A DNA stretch of 64,000 nucleotides from positions 2,055,001 through 2,119,000 of the forward strand of contig NC_010571.1 of the NCBI RefSeq assembly GCF_000019965.1, given 5' to 3'. The DNA is from Opitutus terrae PB90-1 (lineage in GTDB: Bacteria > Verrucomicrobiota > Verrucomicrobiia > Opitutales > Opitutaceae). The translations under genes and the position numbers were made by a program. Shown here piece by piece: positions 1 through 9,520 of the stretch (the first letter of the stretch is position 1; each line of letters begins with the position of its first letter). The notes beneath the pieces are model-generated. The model saw only the letters and a program-made list of their open reading frames with translations, was not told the DNA's origin and did no database searches.

Positions 1-1271
<1,271 letters not shown>

Positions 1272-1352
1272 CCATCTTCTAGGCGTTTATTTTACCTCCT
1301 TACCGGAGCTGCCCTAAATTTTCCTCACTTGCCCGGCGATGTCGGGCGTCAC

Positions 1353-1471
1353 TTCCTGGTGACCATAGGCGAGGGGTTCCACCCGTTCCCATCCCGAACA
1401 CGGCCGTTAAGCCCTCAGCCGCCAATGGTAGTCGGACGTAAGGTCCTGCGAGAGTAGGTCGTTGCCAGGTT
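1353..1471 (+). rRNA. rrf: 5S ribosomal RNA
   Basis: About 80 nt after the 23S end lies a typical 5S sequence: TCCTGGTGACCATAGGCGAGG at the 5' side, the conserved CCCGTTCCCATCCCGAACAC core, and a 3' GTTGCCAGGT that pairs with the 5' TCCTGGT. The order 23S-5S on one strand is a normal operon end. Ends are set by the terminal helix and may be off by one or two bases. Confidence 0.95.
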
Positions 1472-1474
1472 TAT

Positions 1475-1512
1475 GGCCCGGTTCTTCGAAAGAAGGACCG
1501 GGCCTCTTTTTT
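1475..1512 (+). terminator. Rho-independent terminator of the rRNA operon
   Basis: GGCCCGGT (1475-1482) pairs with ACCGGGCC (1497-1504), with extra pairing between TTCTT and AAGAA around a small loop, followed directly by TCTTTTTT. It lies 4 nt past the 5S end, where an rRNA operon terminator is expected. Confidence 0.93.
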
Positions 1513-1650
1513 GCCCGGTGATCAGACCACTGGCCACGCGACCCGAACGCTGGCGTGAATAGCGACCTACCGCACGAATCCAGCAAGGCTTTCCTCCCCG
1601 CGGCACAGCAGACGATCCAGCCCCGGGAACACGCGTGCGCGCTCGAGAAG

Positions 1651-1696
1651 GTTCCGGTGGCCGCGCTCTACCCCTAGAGCGCCAGCGCACCGGAAC
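1651..1696. repeat. Stem-loop 1 upstream of secA
   Basis: GTTCCGGTG (1651-1659) pairs perfectly with CACCGGAAC (1688-1696). An inner perfect stem GCGCTCTA (1663-1670)/TAGAGCGC (1675-1682) closes on a CCCC loop. There is no T-tract after it, so it is not an obvious terminator. The outer stem sequence recurs in the hairpin at 1929-1974. Confidence 0.65.
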
Positions 1697-1928
1697 GACG
1701 GCTATCACTCGCACACAACCCGACGCATAACCGCGAGAGTCGCCCGATCCCTTCATCCTTCGTGTATCCGCGAATAGCTCCGAACCGCATCCGGCGAACG
1801 CGAGACGCGCGAAGCGACGACACGCGAAGGCGTGGACGATTCGAACTCCCGCCTAGATCCCGCGCAATCGCAGCCAGAATCTGGCGCCTGCGTTGAAAGT
1901 AGACCGCTGCACGCGGTTCGCTGGTCGA

Positions 1929-1974
1929 ATTCCGGTGGCCGAAACCTCCGTTGCAGTTTTCGGTCCACCGGAAT
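1929..1974. repeat. Stem-loop 2 upstream of secA
   Basis: ATTCCGGTGG (1929-1938) pairs with CCACCGGAAT (1965-1974), and CCGAAA (1939-1944) with TTTCGG (1958-1963), leaving a loop of about 13 nt. The outer stem repeats that of the hairpin at 1651-1696, while the inner stem and loop differ. This suggests two members of a palindromic repeat family or of one structured RNA. Confidence 0.65.
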
Positions 1975-2124
1975 CGACAAACCTACTGACACACCGCGCC
2001 GTATAACACCGCCCACGGCCGACCCCTTCAAAATATCCGGCGTGGCGGGAGGTGGCTGATCAACGGCGTCGCTCCGATTTGTCATTTGCCAACCCGAATC
2101 GCCAAGCTAGCCTGAGACCTTTTC

Positions 2125-5100
2125 ATGCTGTCGTTCCTCATCAAACGTTTTTCCGGTCGGCACTACCGCAAGTTCCTCGAATCGTGCCGGCCGATCGTGG
2201 CCCGCATTAACGAACTGGAAACGTCCTATCAGTCGCTCAGCGATGAGCAGTTGCGCGCGAAGACCGATGATTTCCGCGCCCGGCTCGCGGCAGCGACCGA
2301 CAAACGTGCGGCTCTCGAGCAGGTCCTGCCCGAAGCTTTTGCGACCGTAAAAAACGCCGCCCGCCGTCTCTTGGGCCGGACCATCGTCGTGTGCGAACAT
2401 GAGCTGGTCTGGGATATGGTCCACTTTGATGTCCAGTTGATCGGCGGCATCGCGCTGCACCAAGGCAAGATTGCGGAAATGGCGACCGGCGAAGGCAAGA
2501 CGCTCGTTGCGACGCTCCCGTTGTACCTGAACGCACTCGTCGGCCGGAACTCGCAACTCGTCACCGTCAACGACTATCTCGCCCGGCGCGACTCGGAGTG
2601 GATGGGATACATCTACAACTTCCTCGGCATCACCGTCGGTTGTATTCAGCAGCAGATGCCGCCGGATCTGCGGCGGGAGATGTACAACCGAGACATTACC
2701 TACGGCACGGCCAGCGAGTTCGGCTTTGATTACCTGCGCGACAACGGCATGGCCACGCGCAAGGAGGACCAGGTGCAGCGCGACCATTGGTACTGCATCG
2801 TCGATGAAATCGACTCGATCCTCGTCGACGAAGCACGGACGCCGCTGATCATCTCCGGCCCGGCGCCGATCGAGCGCGAGCAACCGTTCACGCGGCTGCT
2901 GCCGCCAGTCAATGATCTGGTCAACGCGCAGGTGCGGCTTTGCAACAAGATCGTCACCGAGGCGCGCGAACTACTCGAAAAAGCGGACGCCAAACCCGAA
3001 CAGAAACAGCTGGCCGCTCGCAAGCTGCTCCAGGTGAAAATGGGGCACCCCAAGAACAAGCAGTTGCTGCGGGTCATGGAAACGCCCGAATGGCGCAAGC
3101 TGCTCGATAAGGTGGAAACCGAGATGAACTCGGACCTGAACAAGGAGGAACTCTATCGTATCAAGGAGGAGCTTTTCTTTGTCATCGATGAGCGCCAGCA
3201 CCAGGCCGACCTGACGGAGATCGGCCGCACCAAGCTTCGCCCTGACAATCCGGATGCGTTCGTCCTGCCTGACCTGGCGACGGAGTTCAGCGAACTCGAT
3301 AAGAACGCGGCGATGACGCCGGAGGAGCGGGAGGCGCAGAAGCTCACGTCGCAGCAGCGTTATGCCGACGTGTCGGAGGATATTCACGCGATTTCACAGC
3401 TGCTCCGGGCGTATTCGCTGTACGAACGCGACGTGGAGTACGTCGTGCAGGAAGGCAAGGTGATGATCGTCGACGAGAACACCGGCCGTGTGATGCCGGG
3501 CCGACGCTGGTCGGACGGTCTGCATCAGGCGGTCGAGGCGAAGGAAGGCGTGACCATCGAGCGCGAGACACGCACCTACGCGACGATCACGATCCAAAAT
3601 TACTTCCGCATGTATGAGAAACTTGCGGGCATGACGGGCACGGCGGAGACGGAAGCGACCGAGTTCAATGACATCTATCGGCTGGCAGTGCAGGTGATCC
3701 CGACCAACAAGCCCTGTATCCGCGTCGACAAGAACGACTCGATCTTCAAGACCCGCCGCGACAAATACGCTGCGGTCGTGCGCGAGATCGAAGGGGCGAA
3801 CAAGCGCGGCCAGCCGGTGTTGGTCGGCACCGTGTCGGTCGAATCGTCGGAGGTGCTTTCCCGCATGCTCAAGCGCGCGGGGATCATCCATACCGTGCTG
3901 AACGCGAAATTCCACGCGCAGGAAGCGGACATCGTCGCCCGCGCGGGCCAACGCGGCGCGGTGACGATCGCAACCAACATGGCCGGCCGCGGCACGGACA
4001 TCAAACTGGGCGAGGGCGTGCGCGACCTCGGCGGCTTGTATGTCGTCGGCACCGAGCGGCACGAGTCCCGGCGCATCGATCGCCAGCTGCGGGGCCGCTG
4101 CTCCCGCCAAGGCGACCCGGGCATGACGAAGTTTTTTCTCTCGCTCGAGGACGACCTGATGCGGCTGTTCCTGCAGGGTAATCTCGCCTCGCGTTTGATG
4201 GAGGGATCGATGCAGGAAGGCGAGGAACTCGAGCATCCCTGGCTCAACCGCTCGATCGAATCGGCCCAGAAAAAGGTCGAGCAGCAGAACTACTCAATCC
4301 GTAAGCGGCTGCTCCAGTACGACGACGTGCTGAATCAACAGCGCGAGGTCATCTACGGAATCCGCAATGCGGCGATCCACGCGGACCGCCCGAAGGACAT
4401 TATTTTCGAGCAGATCGAGGAAGAGTTGATCAACCGCCTGGAAGCGGTCGGGCTCGACGATCGCGCCGGACCTTCCAAGGCGGCCCTGGAAAGCTTCGTC
4501 GGCTGGGCCAACTCGCATTTCCCCATCAGCCTGCGCGTGGAGGAGGTGACCGGGACGGTGGAGGGGCTGGCCGCCCTGTTGCTGGAACGGATCAAAAAGG
4601 CTTACGCGGTGAAGGAGTCGGTCGAGATCCCGGATGCGCTGGGCGCGCTCGAGCGCTACGTCGTGATTAACGCGATCGACCATCACTGGCAGGAACACCT
4701 GACGGAGATGGAGGACCTGCGGAAGAGCATTGGCCTGCGCAGCTACGGCCAGAAGGATCCATTGGTCGAATACAAGAGCGAGGCCTACCGCTACTTTGAG
4801 GAGCTGATGAACAACGTCCGCCTGCAGATCTGCACGGGACTGTTCCGCAGCGCCTCCAATCTGGAATCCTTCGAAAACATGCTCGCGCTGCTGAGTCGGA
4901 CCGCGCGCGCGGTCGGGCCGTCGGATGTGCCAACACCGGCTGCGCCTGGCACGGTAGCAACGTCGGTGCGACCGGCGATGGCCGGTCGAAGCGAAGCGGC
5001 CGCAACGGCCACGGCCGAGCCCGAACAGGAGATTCAGCTGCCCAAGGTGACGATCCGACGAGAGACGCCGAAGGTCGGCCGCAACGATCCGTGTCCGTGC

Positions 5101-5139
5101 GGCAGCGGGAAGAAATACAAGAACTGCCACGGCCGCTGA
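2125..5139 (+). CDS. secA: Protein translocase subunit SecA
   Basis: This is the motor ATPase that drives unfolded preproteins through SecYEG at the inner membrane. Visible features are an N-terminal SecA helix region, Walker A TGEGKT at about residues 121-126, the Walker B/DEID box near 225-229, the second RecA-like domain with TNMAGRGTD near 620, the helical scaffold/wing region, and a C-terminal SEC-C zinc knuckle ([13 protein letters not shown]) that binds SecB or ribosomes. At 1004 residues it is about 100 longer than E. coli SecA. The extra, charged helical sequence lies roughly at residues 265-400, as in several Verrucomicrobia/Bacteroidetes-type SecAs. ATG start; the upstream ribosome site is weak (GAGA). 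Confidence 0.98.
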   Translation: MLSFLIKRFSGRHYRKFLESCRPIVARINELETSYQSLSDEQLRAKTDDFRARLAAATDKRAALEQVLPEAFATVKNAARRLLGRTIVVCEHELVWDMVHFDVQLIGGIALHQGKIAEMATGEGKTLVATLPLYLNALVGRNSQLVTVNDYLARRDSEWMGYIYNFLGITVGCIQQQMPPDLRREMYNRDITYGTASEFGFDYLRDNGMATRKEDQVQRDHWYCIVDEIDSILVDEARTPLIISGPAPIEREQPFTRLLPPVNDLVNAQVRLCNKIVTEARELLEKADAKPEQKQLAARKLLQVKMGHPKNKQLLRVMETPEWRKLLDKVETEMNSDLNKEELYRIKEELFFVIDERQHQADLTEIGRTKLRPDNPDAFVLPDLATEFSELDKNAAMTPEEREAQKLTSQQRYADVSEDIHAISQLLRAYSLYERDVEYVVQEGKVMIVDENTGRVMPGRRWSDGLHQAVEAKEGVTIERETRTYATITIQNYFRMYEKLAGMTGTAETEATEFNDIYRLAVQVIPTNKPCIRVDKNDSIFKTRRDKYAAVVREIEGANKRGQPVLVGTVSVESSEVLSRMLKRAGIIHTVLNAKFHAQEADIVARAGQRGAVTIATNMAGRGTDIKLGEGVRDLGGLYVVGTERHESRRIDRQLRGRCSRQGDPGMTKFFLSLEDDLMRLFLQGNLASRLMEGSMQEGEELEHPWLNRSIESAQKKVEQQNYSIRKRLLQYDDVLNQQREVIYGIRNAAIHADRPKDIIFEQIEEELINRLEAVGLDDRAGPSKAALESFVGWANSHFPISLRVEEVTGTVEGLAALLLERIKKAYAVKESVEIPDALGALERYVVINAIDHHWQEHLTEMEDLRKSIGLRSYGQKDPLVEYKSEAYRYFEELMNNVRLQICTGLFRSASNLESFENMLALLSRTARAVGPSDVPTPAAPGTVATSVRPAMAGRSEAAATATAEPEQEIQLPKVTIRRETPKVGRNDPCPCGSGKKYKNCHGR

Positions 5140-5180
5140 GGGTGCGGCCGCTCTGAATCGAGCGCACATTCGGTTTGCCC

Positions 5181-5573
5181 ATGGCGGCGCTGCATCTCGG
5201 TTTGCTGCTTTTTGGCGCGGCCGGCGTGGCGAGCTGGGGCTGGGGCTGGGCCGCGCGCGGCGGACCGTGGGGGGACGCCGCACCGGTGCCGACCACGATG
5301 ACGGTGGGCCTGGCGACGGTGGTTTTCATTGGTGGACTCTTAAACCTGCTGCATCTGGCCCGCCCGGACGTTGTTGATGCGGTTTGGATCCTGGGATTCC
5401 TGCTGGCCGGCGGCGGAGTGGTTCAACGGTGGCCCAACATTCGCGCATGGCGGCCGACGGTGCGGCTGTGGTCGTTCTCGCCTGGCTCACCCCGCCGGCG
5501 GTGTTCAATGTCCACGACGACCTGGAAAAGTATTTCGAGCATCCGGTGCGGATGCTCGCGAATGGCACGTTGA
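5181..5573 (+). CDS. N-terminal piece of a polytopic membrane protein (probable frameshift)
   Basis: Starting at ATG 5181, this frame encodes three good hydrophobic segments (about residues 1-22, 40-60 and 68-86), then turns abruptly into Arg/Ser/Cys-rich sequence typical of out-of-frame reading and stops. At the same place (about 5447-5480) the next frame picks up with hydrophobic sequence AAVVVLAWLTPPAVFNV and stays open to 7009. A single missing base between about 5447 and 5480 would join them into one protein of roughly 608 residues. Alternatively it is a real 130-residue protein, which I think less likely. It begins 41 nt after secA. Confidence 0.6.
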   Translation: MAALHLGLLLFGAAGVASWGWGWAARGGPWGDAAPVPTTMTVGLATVVFIGGLLNLLHLARPDVVDAVWILGFLLAGGGVVQRWPNIRAWRPTVRLWSFSPGSPRRRCSMSTTTWKSISSIRCGCSRMAR

Positions 5574-7009
5574 CGCCGAACCCATTGGGCTCGCTTGGAG
5601 CCGAAACGCTAGGCGGACAGGCGTGGCTGCACGCGCTCGTGCTGGTGCACCTGCCGATCGAATTCATCGGCAGTGTGGAGCCAGGGTCGGGGTTTCTGCT
5701 GGCCCTCGCGCTCGCTGGCTTCGGCGTCCCTCACGCGGGCAAAGGCGTCACCGCCGCAGCGGCGGGACTTTGCCTGCTCGCGATCAATCCGCAGGTGGTC
5801 AACGTCTCCTCCGTTTTCACGGGCGCGGCCTTAATGATGGCGACCGCACTGGTGACCGCCGACGAGCGAACCGATGCGCGCTGGCCGGCTCACGTGCTGG
5901 GGCTGCTGTATGCGGCGTTGATTGCCCTGAAAACCACGCACGGAGCCTTCGTCGTGCTTCATGGCGCCGGCCTGTTCCTCGCCGGATGGCTGCTCGGATT
6001 TCGCTGCGTGAAGCGCGTGTTCGCCTCAGGTTTGTGGGCGCTGTTGTTTCTGTCGCCTTGGCTGCTGCTCCATCGCGCGCTGTATTTTGCGCCGACAACG
6101 GACGCGCCACCACCGCCGCCGGCAGCCGCCACGGAAACGGTCAGCGTGTTTTCCGCGACGGTGAACGGCTACGGTTCGACGTTGCTGCACTACACGCTGC
6201 TCGCGGCCCTGGTGTTGATCGCCGCTGCCGTGGCGGTGATTGCGGGCCGCCGGCGCTGGATGGTGGTTTCGGCATCTGCTGGCGCGTTCGTCGCAGTGGG
6301 CGTGGCCGCGGGAGCCGGCTACTTTCTGGTGGAGTGGATTGGCGGACCGCGATGGTTCGGCTCATACGGGGCAAGCCGTTACGCCACCGCGTCGTTGCTC
6401 GCCGCGTTACCGGCGATGTTGCTGCTGGGCCGGGCGATGATGCCGGAGCGTGCCCGCGCCTATTGGTCTGCGGGCGGACTGGTGCTCGCGGGGGCACTGG
6501 TGATCGGATTCTGGCCGTCGTTGGTGAGCCGCGTCCGAGATGCTGCCGACCTGAGAACATCGCTCGCCTATCTCGGACAAGCGCAACCCGTGGCCCGGGG
6601 GGAGTTCGCGAGCTACAACCGCGCGGCGCTTTCGGACCTCACCCGGACGAATCTGCGCGCGATTCAGGATTTCGTGCCGACCGGAGCTCCGATCGCAGCT
6701 TGGGTCTCGACGCCGTTCCACCTGGATTTTGCTCGCAATCGCATTTTCACCATCGATCCCGCCGGGCTGACGATGCGCTGGGCGCGGATGCCTGCCGAGG
6801 TGGAGTATGTGCTCCTGCAATATCGCGGGTTGGCTGTCCGCAGCCGGCCAGAACTCGAAGGGATGATCACCGCGGGCGCGAGCGCGGCTGATCGGGCGAG
6901 CGGATTTCGCACGCTCGAGTTCATGGATGCGCTGCAGCGCCAGGCGGCGCGCGCGCGCATTCTCTACAATGACGGCACTTACGTGCTGATGCGATTGCCC
7001 CGGCCGTAG
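5447..7009 (+). CDS. Polytopic membrane protein, GT-C glycosyltransferase-like (main piece)
   Basis: The first in-frame ATG not overlapping good upstream coding is 5447. The protein has about nine hydrophobic segments and a non-membrane C-terminal part of about 150 residues. Near the N-terminus is an acidic motif, HDDLEKYFEHPVRML, followed by GGQAWLHAL. This layout (acidic pair in the first periplasmic loop, many membrane spans, soluble tail) recalls GT-C-type lipid-linked sugar transferases or uncharacterised surface-polymer membrane proteins; that assignment is inference. The first spans appear to be encoded in another frame at 5181-5573. It lies between secA and lnt on the same strand, 70 nt before lnt. 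Confidence 0.7.
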   Translation: MAADGAAVVVLAWLTPPAVFNVHDDLEKYFEHPVRMLANGTLTPNPLGSLGAETLGGQAWLHALVLVHLPIEFIGSVEPGSGFLLALALAGFGVPHAGKGVTAAAAGLCLLAINPQVVNVSSVFTGAALMMATALVTADERTDARWPAHVLGLLYAALIALKTTHGAFVVLHGAGLFLAGWLLGFRCVKRVFASGLWALLFLSPWLLLHRALYFAPTTDAPPPPPAAATETVSVFSATVNGYGSTLLHYTLLAALVLIAAAVAVIAGRRRWMVVSASAGAFVAVGVAAGAGYFLVEWIGGPRWFGSYGASRYATASLLAALPAMLLLGRAMMPERARAYWSAGGLVLAGALVIGFWPSLVSRVRDAADLRTSLAYLGQAQPVARGEFASYNRAALSDLTRTNLRAIQDFVPTGAPIAAWVSTPFHLDFARNRIFTIDPAGLTMRWARMPAEVEYVLLQYRGLAVRSRPELEGMITAGASAADRASGFRTLEFMDALQRQAARARILYNDGTYVLMRLPRP

Positions 7010-7079
7010 AACTCGGGGGCGCCGGGCAGCCGGTTCTGCGCTTGAAGCGCTCCGCACGGCGGCTGACAGTGACCGTTCG

Positions 7080-8732
7080 ATGCAGCCCGCCGGCCCGCCT
7101 GATCCCTACGACCCGCAGCCCACGTTTCTGGAAAAACATCAGACGCCGGTCGTGGCTGCCGTGGTGGGAATTGCGACGGCGGTGCTGACCGTGCTTTCGT
7201 TTCCGCCGTTTCAAACGCCGGAATTCGCGTATGCGCTACTGGTGCCCGCAATCATGTGGGCTTATCGCAACCCGCCGTTGAAACTCTTCCTCTGGACGCT
7301 GTTCGCGGCGCAGGCGGTTGCCTGGACCGTTTTGCTCGCCTGGCTGCACCACGTCACGTGGGTCGGATTGTTCCTGCTGGGGCCGGTGATTGGCGCGTGG
7401 GTCGGCGTGTGGTACCTGGCGGCCTGGTGGACGATGCCCCGGATGTTGGGCCGGCCGACGCTGGTGCGACTGGTTGCCTTGGTCGCGCTGGCGGGAGCGT
7501 GGGTATTGATCGAATGGACGCGCACCTGGTTTTTGAGTGGATTTCCCTGGCTGCCGCTCGCGGCGAGTCAGTGGGAGCGCTCGAGCATCCTGCAGGTGGC
7601 AGCCTATACCGGCGCTGGCGGGATTTCGTTCGTGCTCGTGGCGATGAACATCGGATTTGCGACGATGGCGCACAGCCTGTTCGCGCAAGGCGAAGGTGGG
7701 CTGAACTTCCGCCGCCCCGAGTTTCTATTCGCGATGTTTCTGCTGATGGCGTGCCTGAGCATCCACATGCAGAGCGCGTTCAACCGGCGCGAATTCAGCG
7801 CGCCGCTCGGGCGCGTCGCCTTTGTCCAGCCCTACATTCCGCAGGACGTGAAGTGGGATCCGGCGAAAGGTCCGGGCATTTTGCGCGTGCTCCAGAGTAC
7901 CACGCTCGCGGCCGCGGCGACCAAGCCCGACCTGATCCTTTGGCCGGAGGCGAGCACGCCTTGGGCGGTGAACTATCCCAACGAAATTCGCACTTTTGTC
8001 GAATCGCTGGCGTCGCAGGCGGGCGCGCCGATCCTCCTCGGCTCCGTCGCGATCGAGAACCTCGACAAGCCGGACGAGCGCTGGCTGAACGCCGCGTTCG
8101 TGGTGGATCCGATCGCTGGCGTGCAGCACAGTTTCTACATCAAGCGGCACCTCGTCCCGTTCGGTGAATACGTGCCGTTGCGGCCGCTGCTCGGCTGGAT
8201 CCGGAAGTTCGTGCCGATCGGCGACGACGCGCGTCCGGGCACCGAGCCTTCGCCGCTGATCGTTTCGATGGGTGGGCGCCCGCTCACGGCGGGTCCGCTG
8301 ATTTGCTACGAAGATATTTTCCCCGACCTGGCGCGGCAGAGCGCACGGGCGGGCAGCGATTTCCTCGCGGTGTTGACCAACAACGCCTGGTACGGCGAGG
8401 GCGGTTCGGCGAGCCAGCACGCGGCCCACTCGGTCCTGCGCGCCGTCGAAACCCGCCGGCCCGTGCTGCGCTGCGGCAACGGCGGCTGGAGCGGCTGGAT
8501 CGACGAGTTCGGGGTCGTTCGCGCGACGGTGCGCAACGAGGAGGGCAGCATCTATTTTCGCGGCATGCAGACGATCGAGGTCAGCCGCGACGTCCGCTGG
8601 ATGGGCCGCAATACGTTTTACGTGGAGCACGGCGACTGGTTTGTGGCGGCATCTGCCGTCGCCGTGCTGCTGGGCTATGGCGCACTCGCCCTTGGCGGAC
8701 GCGAACGCCGCGGACGGTTCCGGACGAACTGA
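7080..8732 (+). CDS. lnt: Apolipoprotein N-acyltransferase
   Basis: Lnt transfers an acyl chain from phospholipid to the amino group of the diacylglyceryl-cysteine of lipoproteins, the last step of lipoprotein maturation, in the inner membrane. The 550-residue protein has an N-terminal block of six to seven membrane spans, then a periplasmic nitrilase-like domain with the catalytic triad visible: Glu290 in WPEAST, Lys355 in YIKRHLVPFGEY and Cys409 in ICYEDIFPD. A final span lies near 525-545. Length fits the family (E. coli 512). The start is ATG 7080. Lipoproteins with clear lipoboxes occur elsewhere in the window (32758-33195 and 37512-38081). Confidence 0.95.
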   Translation: MQPAGPPDPYDPQPTFLEKHQTPVVAAVVGIATAVLTVLSFPPFQTPEFAYALLVPAIMWAYRNPPLKLFLWTLFAAQAVAWTVLLAWLHHVTWVGLFLLGPVIGAWVGVWYLAAWWTMPRMLGRPTLVRLVALVALAGAWVLIEWTRTWFLSGFPWLPLAASQWERSSILQVAAYTGAGGISFVLVAMNIGFATMAHSLFAQGEGGLNFRRPEFLFAMFLLMACLSIHMQSAFNRREFSAPLGRVAFVQPYIPQDVKWDPAKGPGILRVLQSTTLAAAATKPDLILWPEASTPWAVNYPNEIRTFVESLASQAGAPILLGSVAIENLDKPDERWLNAAFVVDPIAGVQHSFYIKRHLVPFGEYVPLRPLLGWIRKFVPIGDDARPGTEPSPLIVSMGGRPLTAGPLICYEDIFPDLARQSARAGSDFLAVLTNNAWYGEGGSASQHAAHSVLRAVETRRPVLRCGNGGWSGWIDEFGVVRATVRNEEGSIYFRGMQTIEVSRDVRWMGRNTFYVEHGDWFVAASAVAVLLGYGALALGGRERRGRFRTN

Positions 8733-8752
8733 AGTACCGCGTCGGTACCGGT

Positions 8753-9511
8753 TCAGCTTTTCGGCGCATCCAGTCGCGCGAGCGCTTCGCGCGCACCGCG
8801 GCGATCCGAGGCGAGGGCGAGCGCCTTCTCGTAGTGCGGACGGGCTGCGGCGGCGTTGCCCAATGCTTCGTTGACGCGGCCGAGGCTTTCCTCGATCGCC
8901 GCGTTGTCCGGCTGAGCGGTGGCGGCCTTGGTATAGAGCACCAGTGCGCCGGCGGGATCGCCGAATCGTTCGGCGATCCGCGCGAGTTCGAGCGTGCCGA
9001 GCTGCGGGTTGCGTTTCTCGATCTCCCGCGCGTAACGCTCCGCGGGCTCACGTCCGCCACCGACGATGGCCGGGGCGTTGGTGTAGTAGCGCGCGAGGCC
9101 GAAGTAGCCGTCCATGTGCTCCGGATCGAGCTCGATGGATTTTTCGAAGGCTTCGCGCATGCGGCCGGCGAGGAGGCCCTGGTGCAGAAAATTTACCTCG
9201 CCGATGCGCACGCTCAACACCCGACCGAGGTTCGAGTGCAGGCGCGCCTCTCCGGGCGCGGCGGCGACCGCCTTTTCGGCGAAACCGACGGCGTCCTTGG
9301 CGCGGCCCTGGCGTACGCGCAGCTCGCTAAGCTGCAGGAAAACGCGGGGGTCTGGCTTCTCGACTGCGGCGAGCGGCGTGAGGAGCGCGTCGGCAGTATC
9401 GAGTTGATTCGCATTGAGGGCGGCCGCGCCGGCGGCGAGCGGATCATCGGCCGCGACAAGACCAGCGGCGGTGACCAGCATGATCACGAGGGTGAGGAGT
9501 TTAGTTTTCAT
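8753..9511 (-). CDS. Secreted tetratricopeptide-repeat protein
   Basis: The 252-residue protein starts with a signal peptide (MKTKLLTLVIMLVTAAGLVAA) and then consists of helical TPR-like repeats, for example around GRAKDAVGFAEKAVAAAPGE, EAFEKSIELDPEHMDGYFGLA and HYEKALALASDRRGAREAL. TPRs scaffold protein-protein contacts, here presumably in the periplasm. It begins 9 nt after the stop of the upstream permease gene on the same strand, so the two are probably cotranscribed. It ends convergently with lnt, with a small GTACC/GGTAC hairpin between them and no T-run. The partner is unknown. Confidence 0.85.
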   Translation of the reverse strand: MKTKLLTLVIMLVTAAGLVAADDPLAAGAAALNANQLDTADALLTPLAAVEKPDPRVFLQLSELRVRQGRAKDAVGFAEKAVAAAPGEARLHSNLGRVLSVRIGEVNFLHQGLLAGRMREAFEKSIELDPEHMDGYFGLARYYTNAPAIVGGGREPAERYAREIEKRNPQLGTLELARIAERFGDPAGALVLYTKAATAQPDNAAIEESLGRVNEALGNAAAARPHYEKALALASDRRGAREALARLDAPKS

Positions 9512-9520
9512 GGGAGCAAA

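Larger units (their letters stand above)
1513..2124. other. Gene-free stretch between rRNA operon and secA, with two related hairpins
   Basis: I see no convincing coding frame here. Open frames on both strands are Arg/Pro/Ser-rich and lack any domain. The stretch holds two stem-loops (1651-1696 and 1929-1974) that share an outer stem with TTCCGGTGG; they are listed separately. The secA promoter and leader must also lie here, but I cannot place a promoter with confidence. Confidence 0.6.

Noticed and set aside
5371-6891. 506-residue plus-strand frame over the GT-C-like gene
   Set aside because: Arg/Gly/Ala-rich out-of-frame translation; the frame 5447-7009 has membrane spans and a motif-bearing N-terminus.
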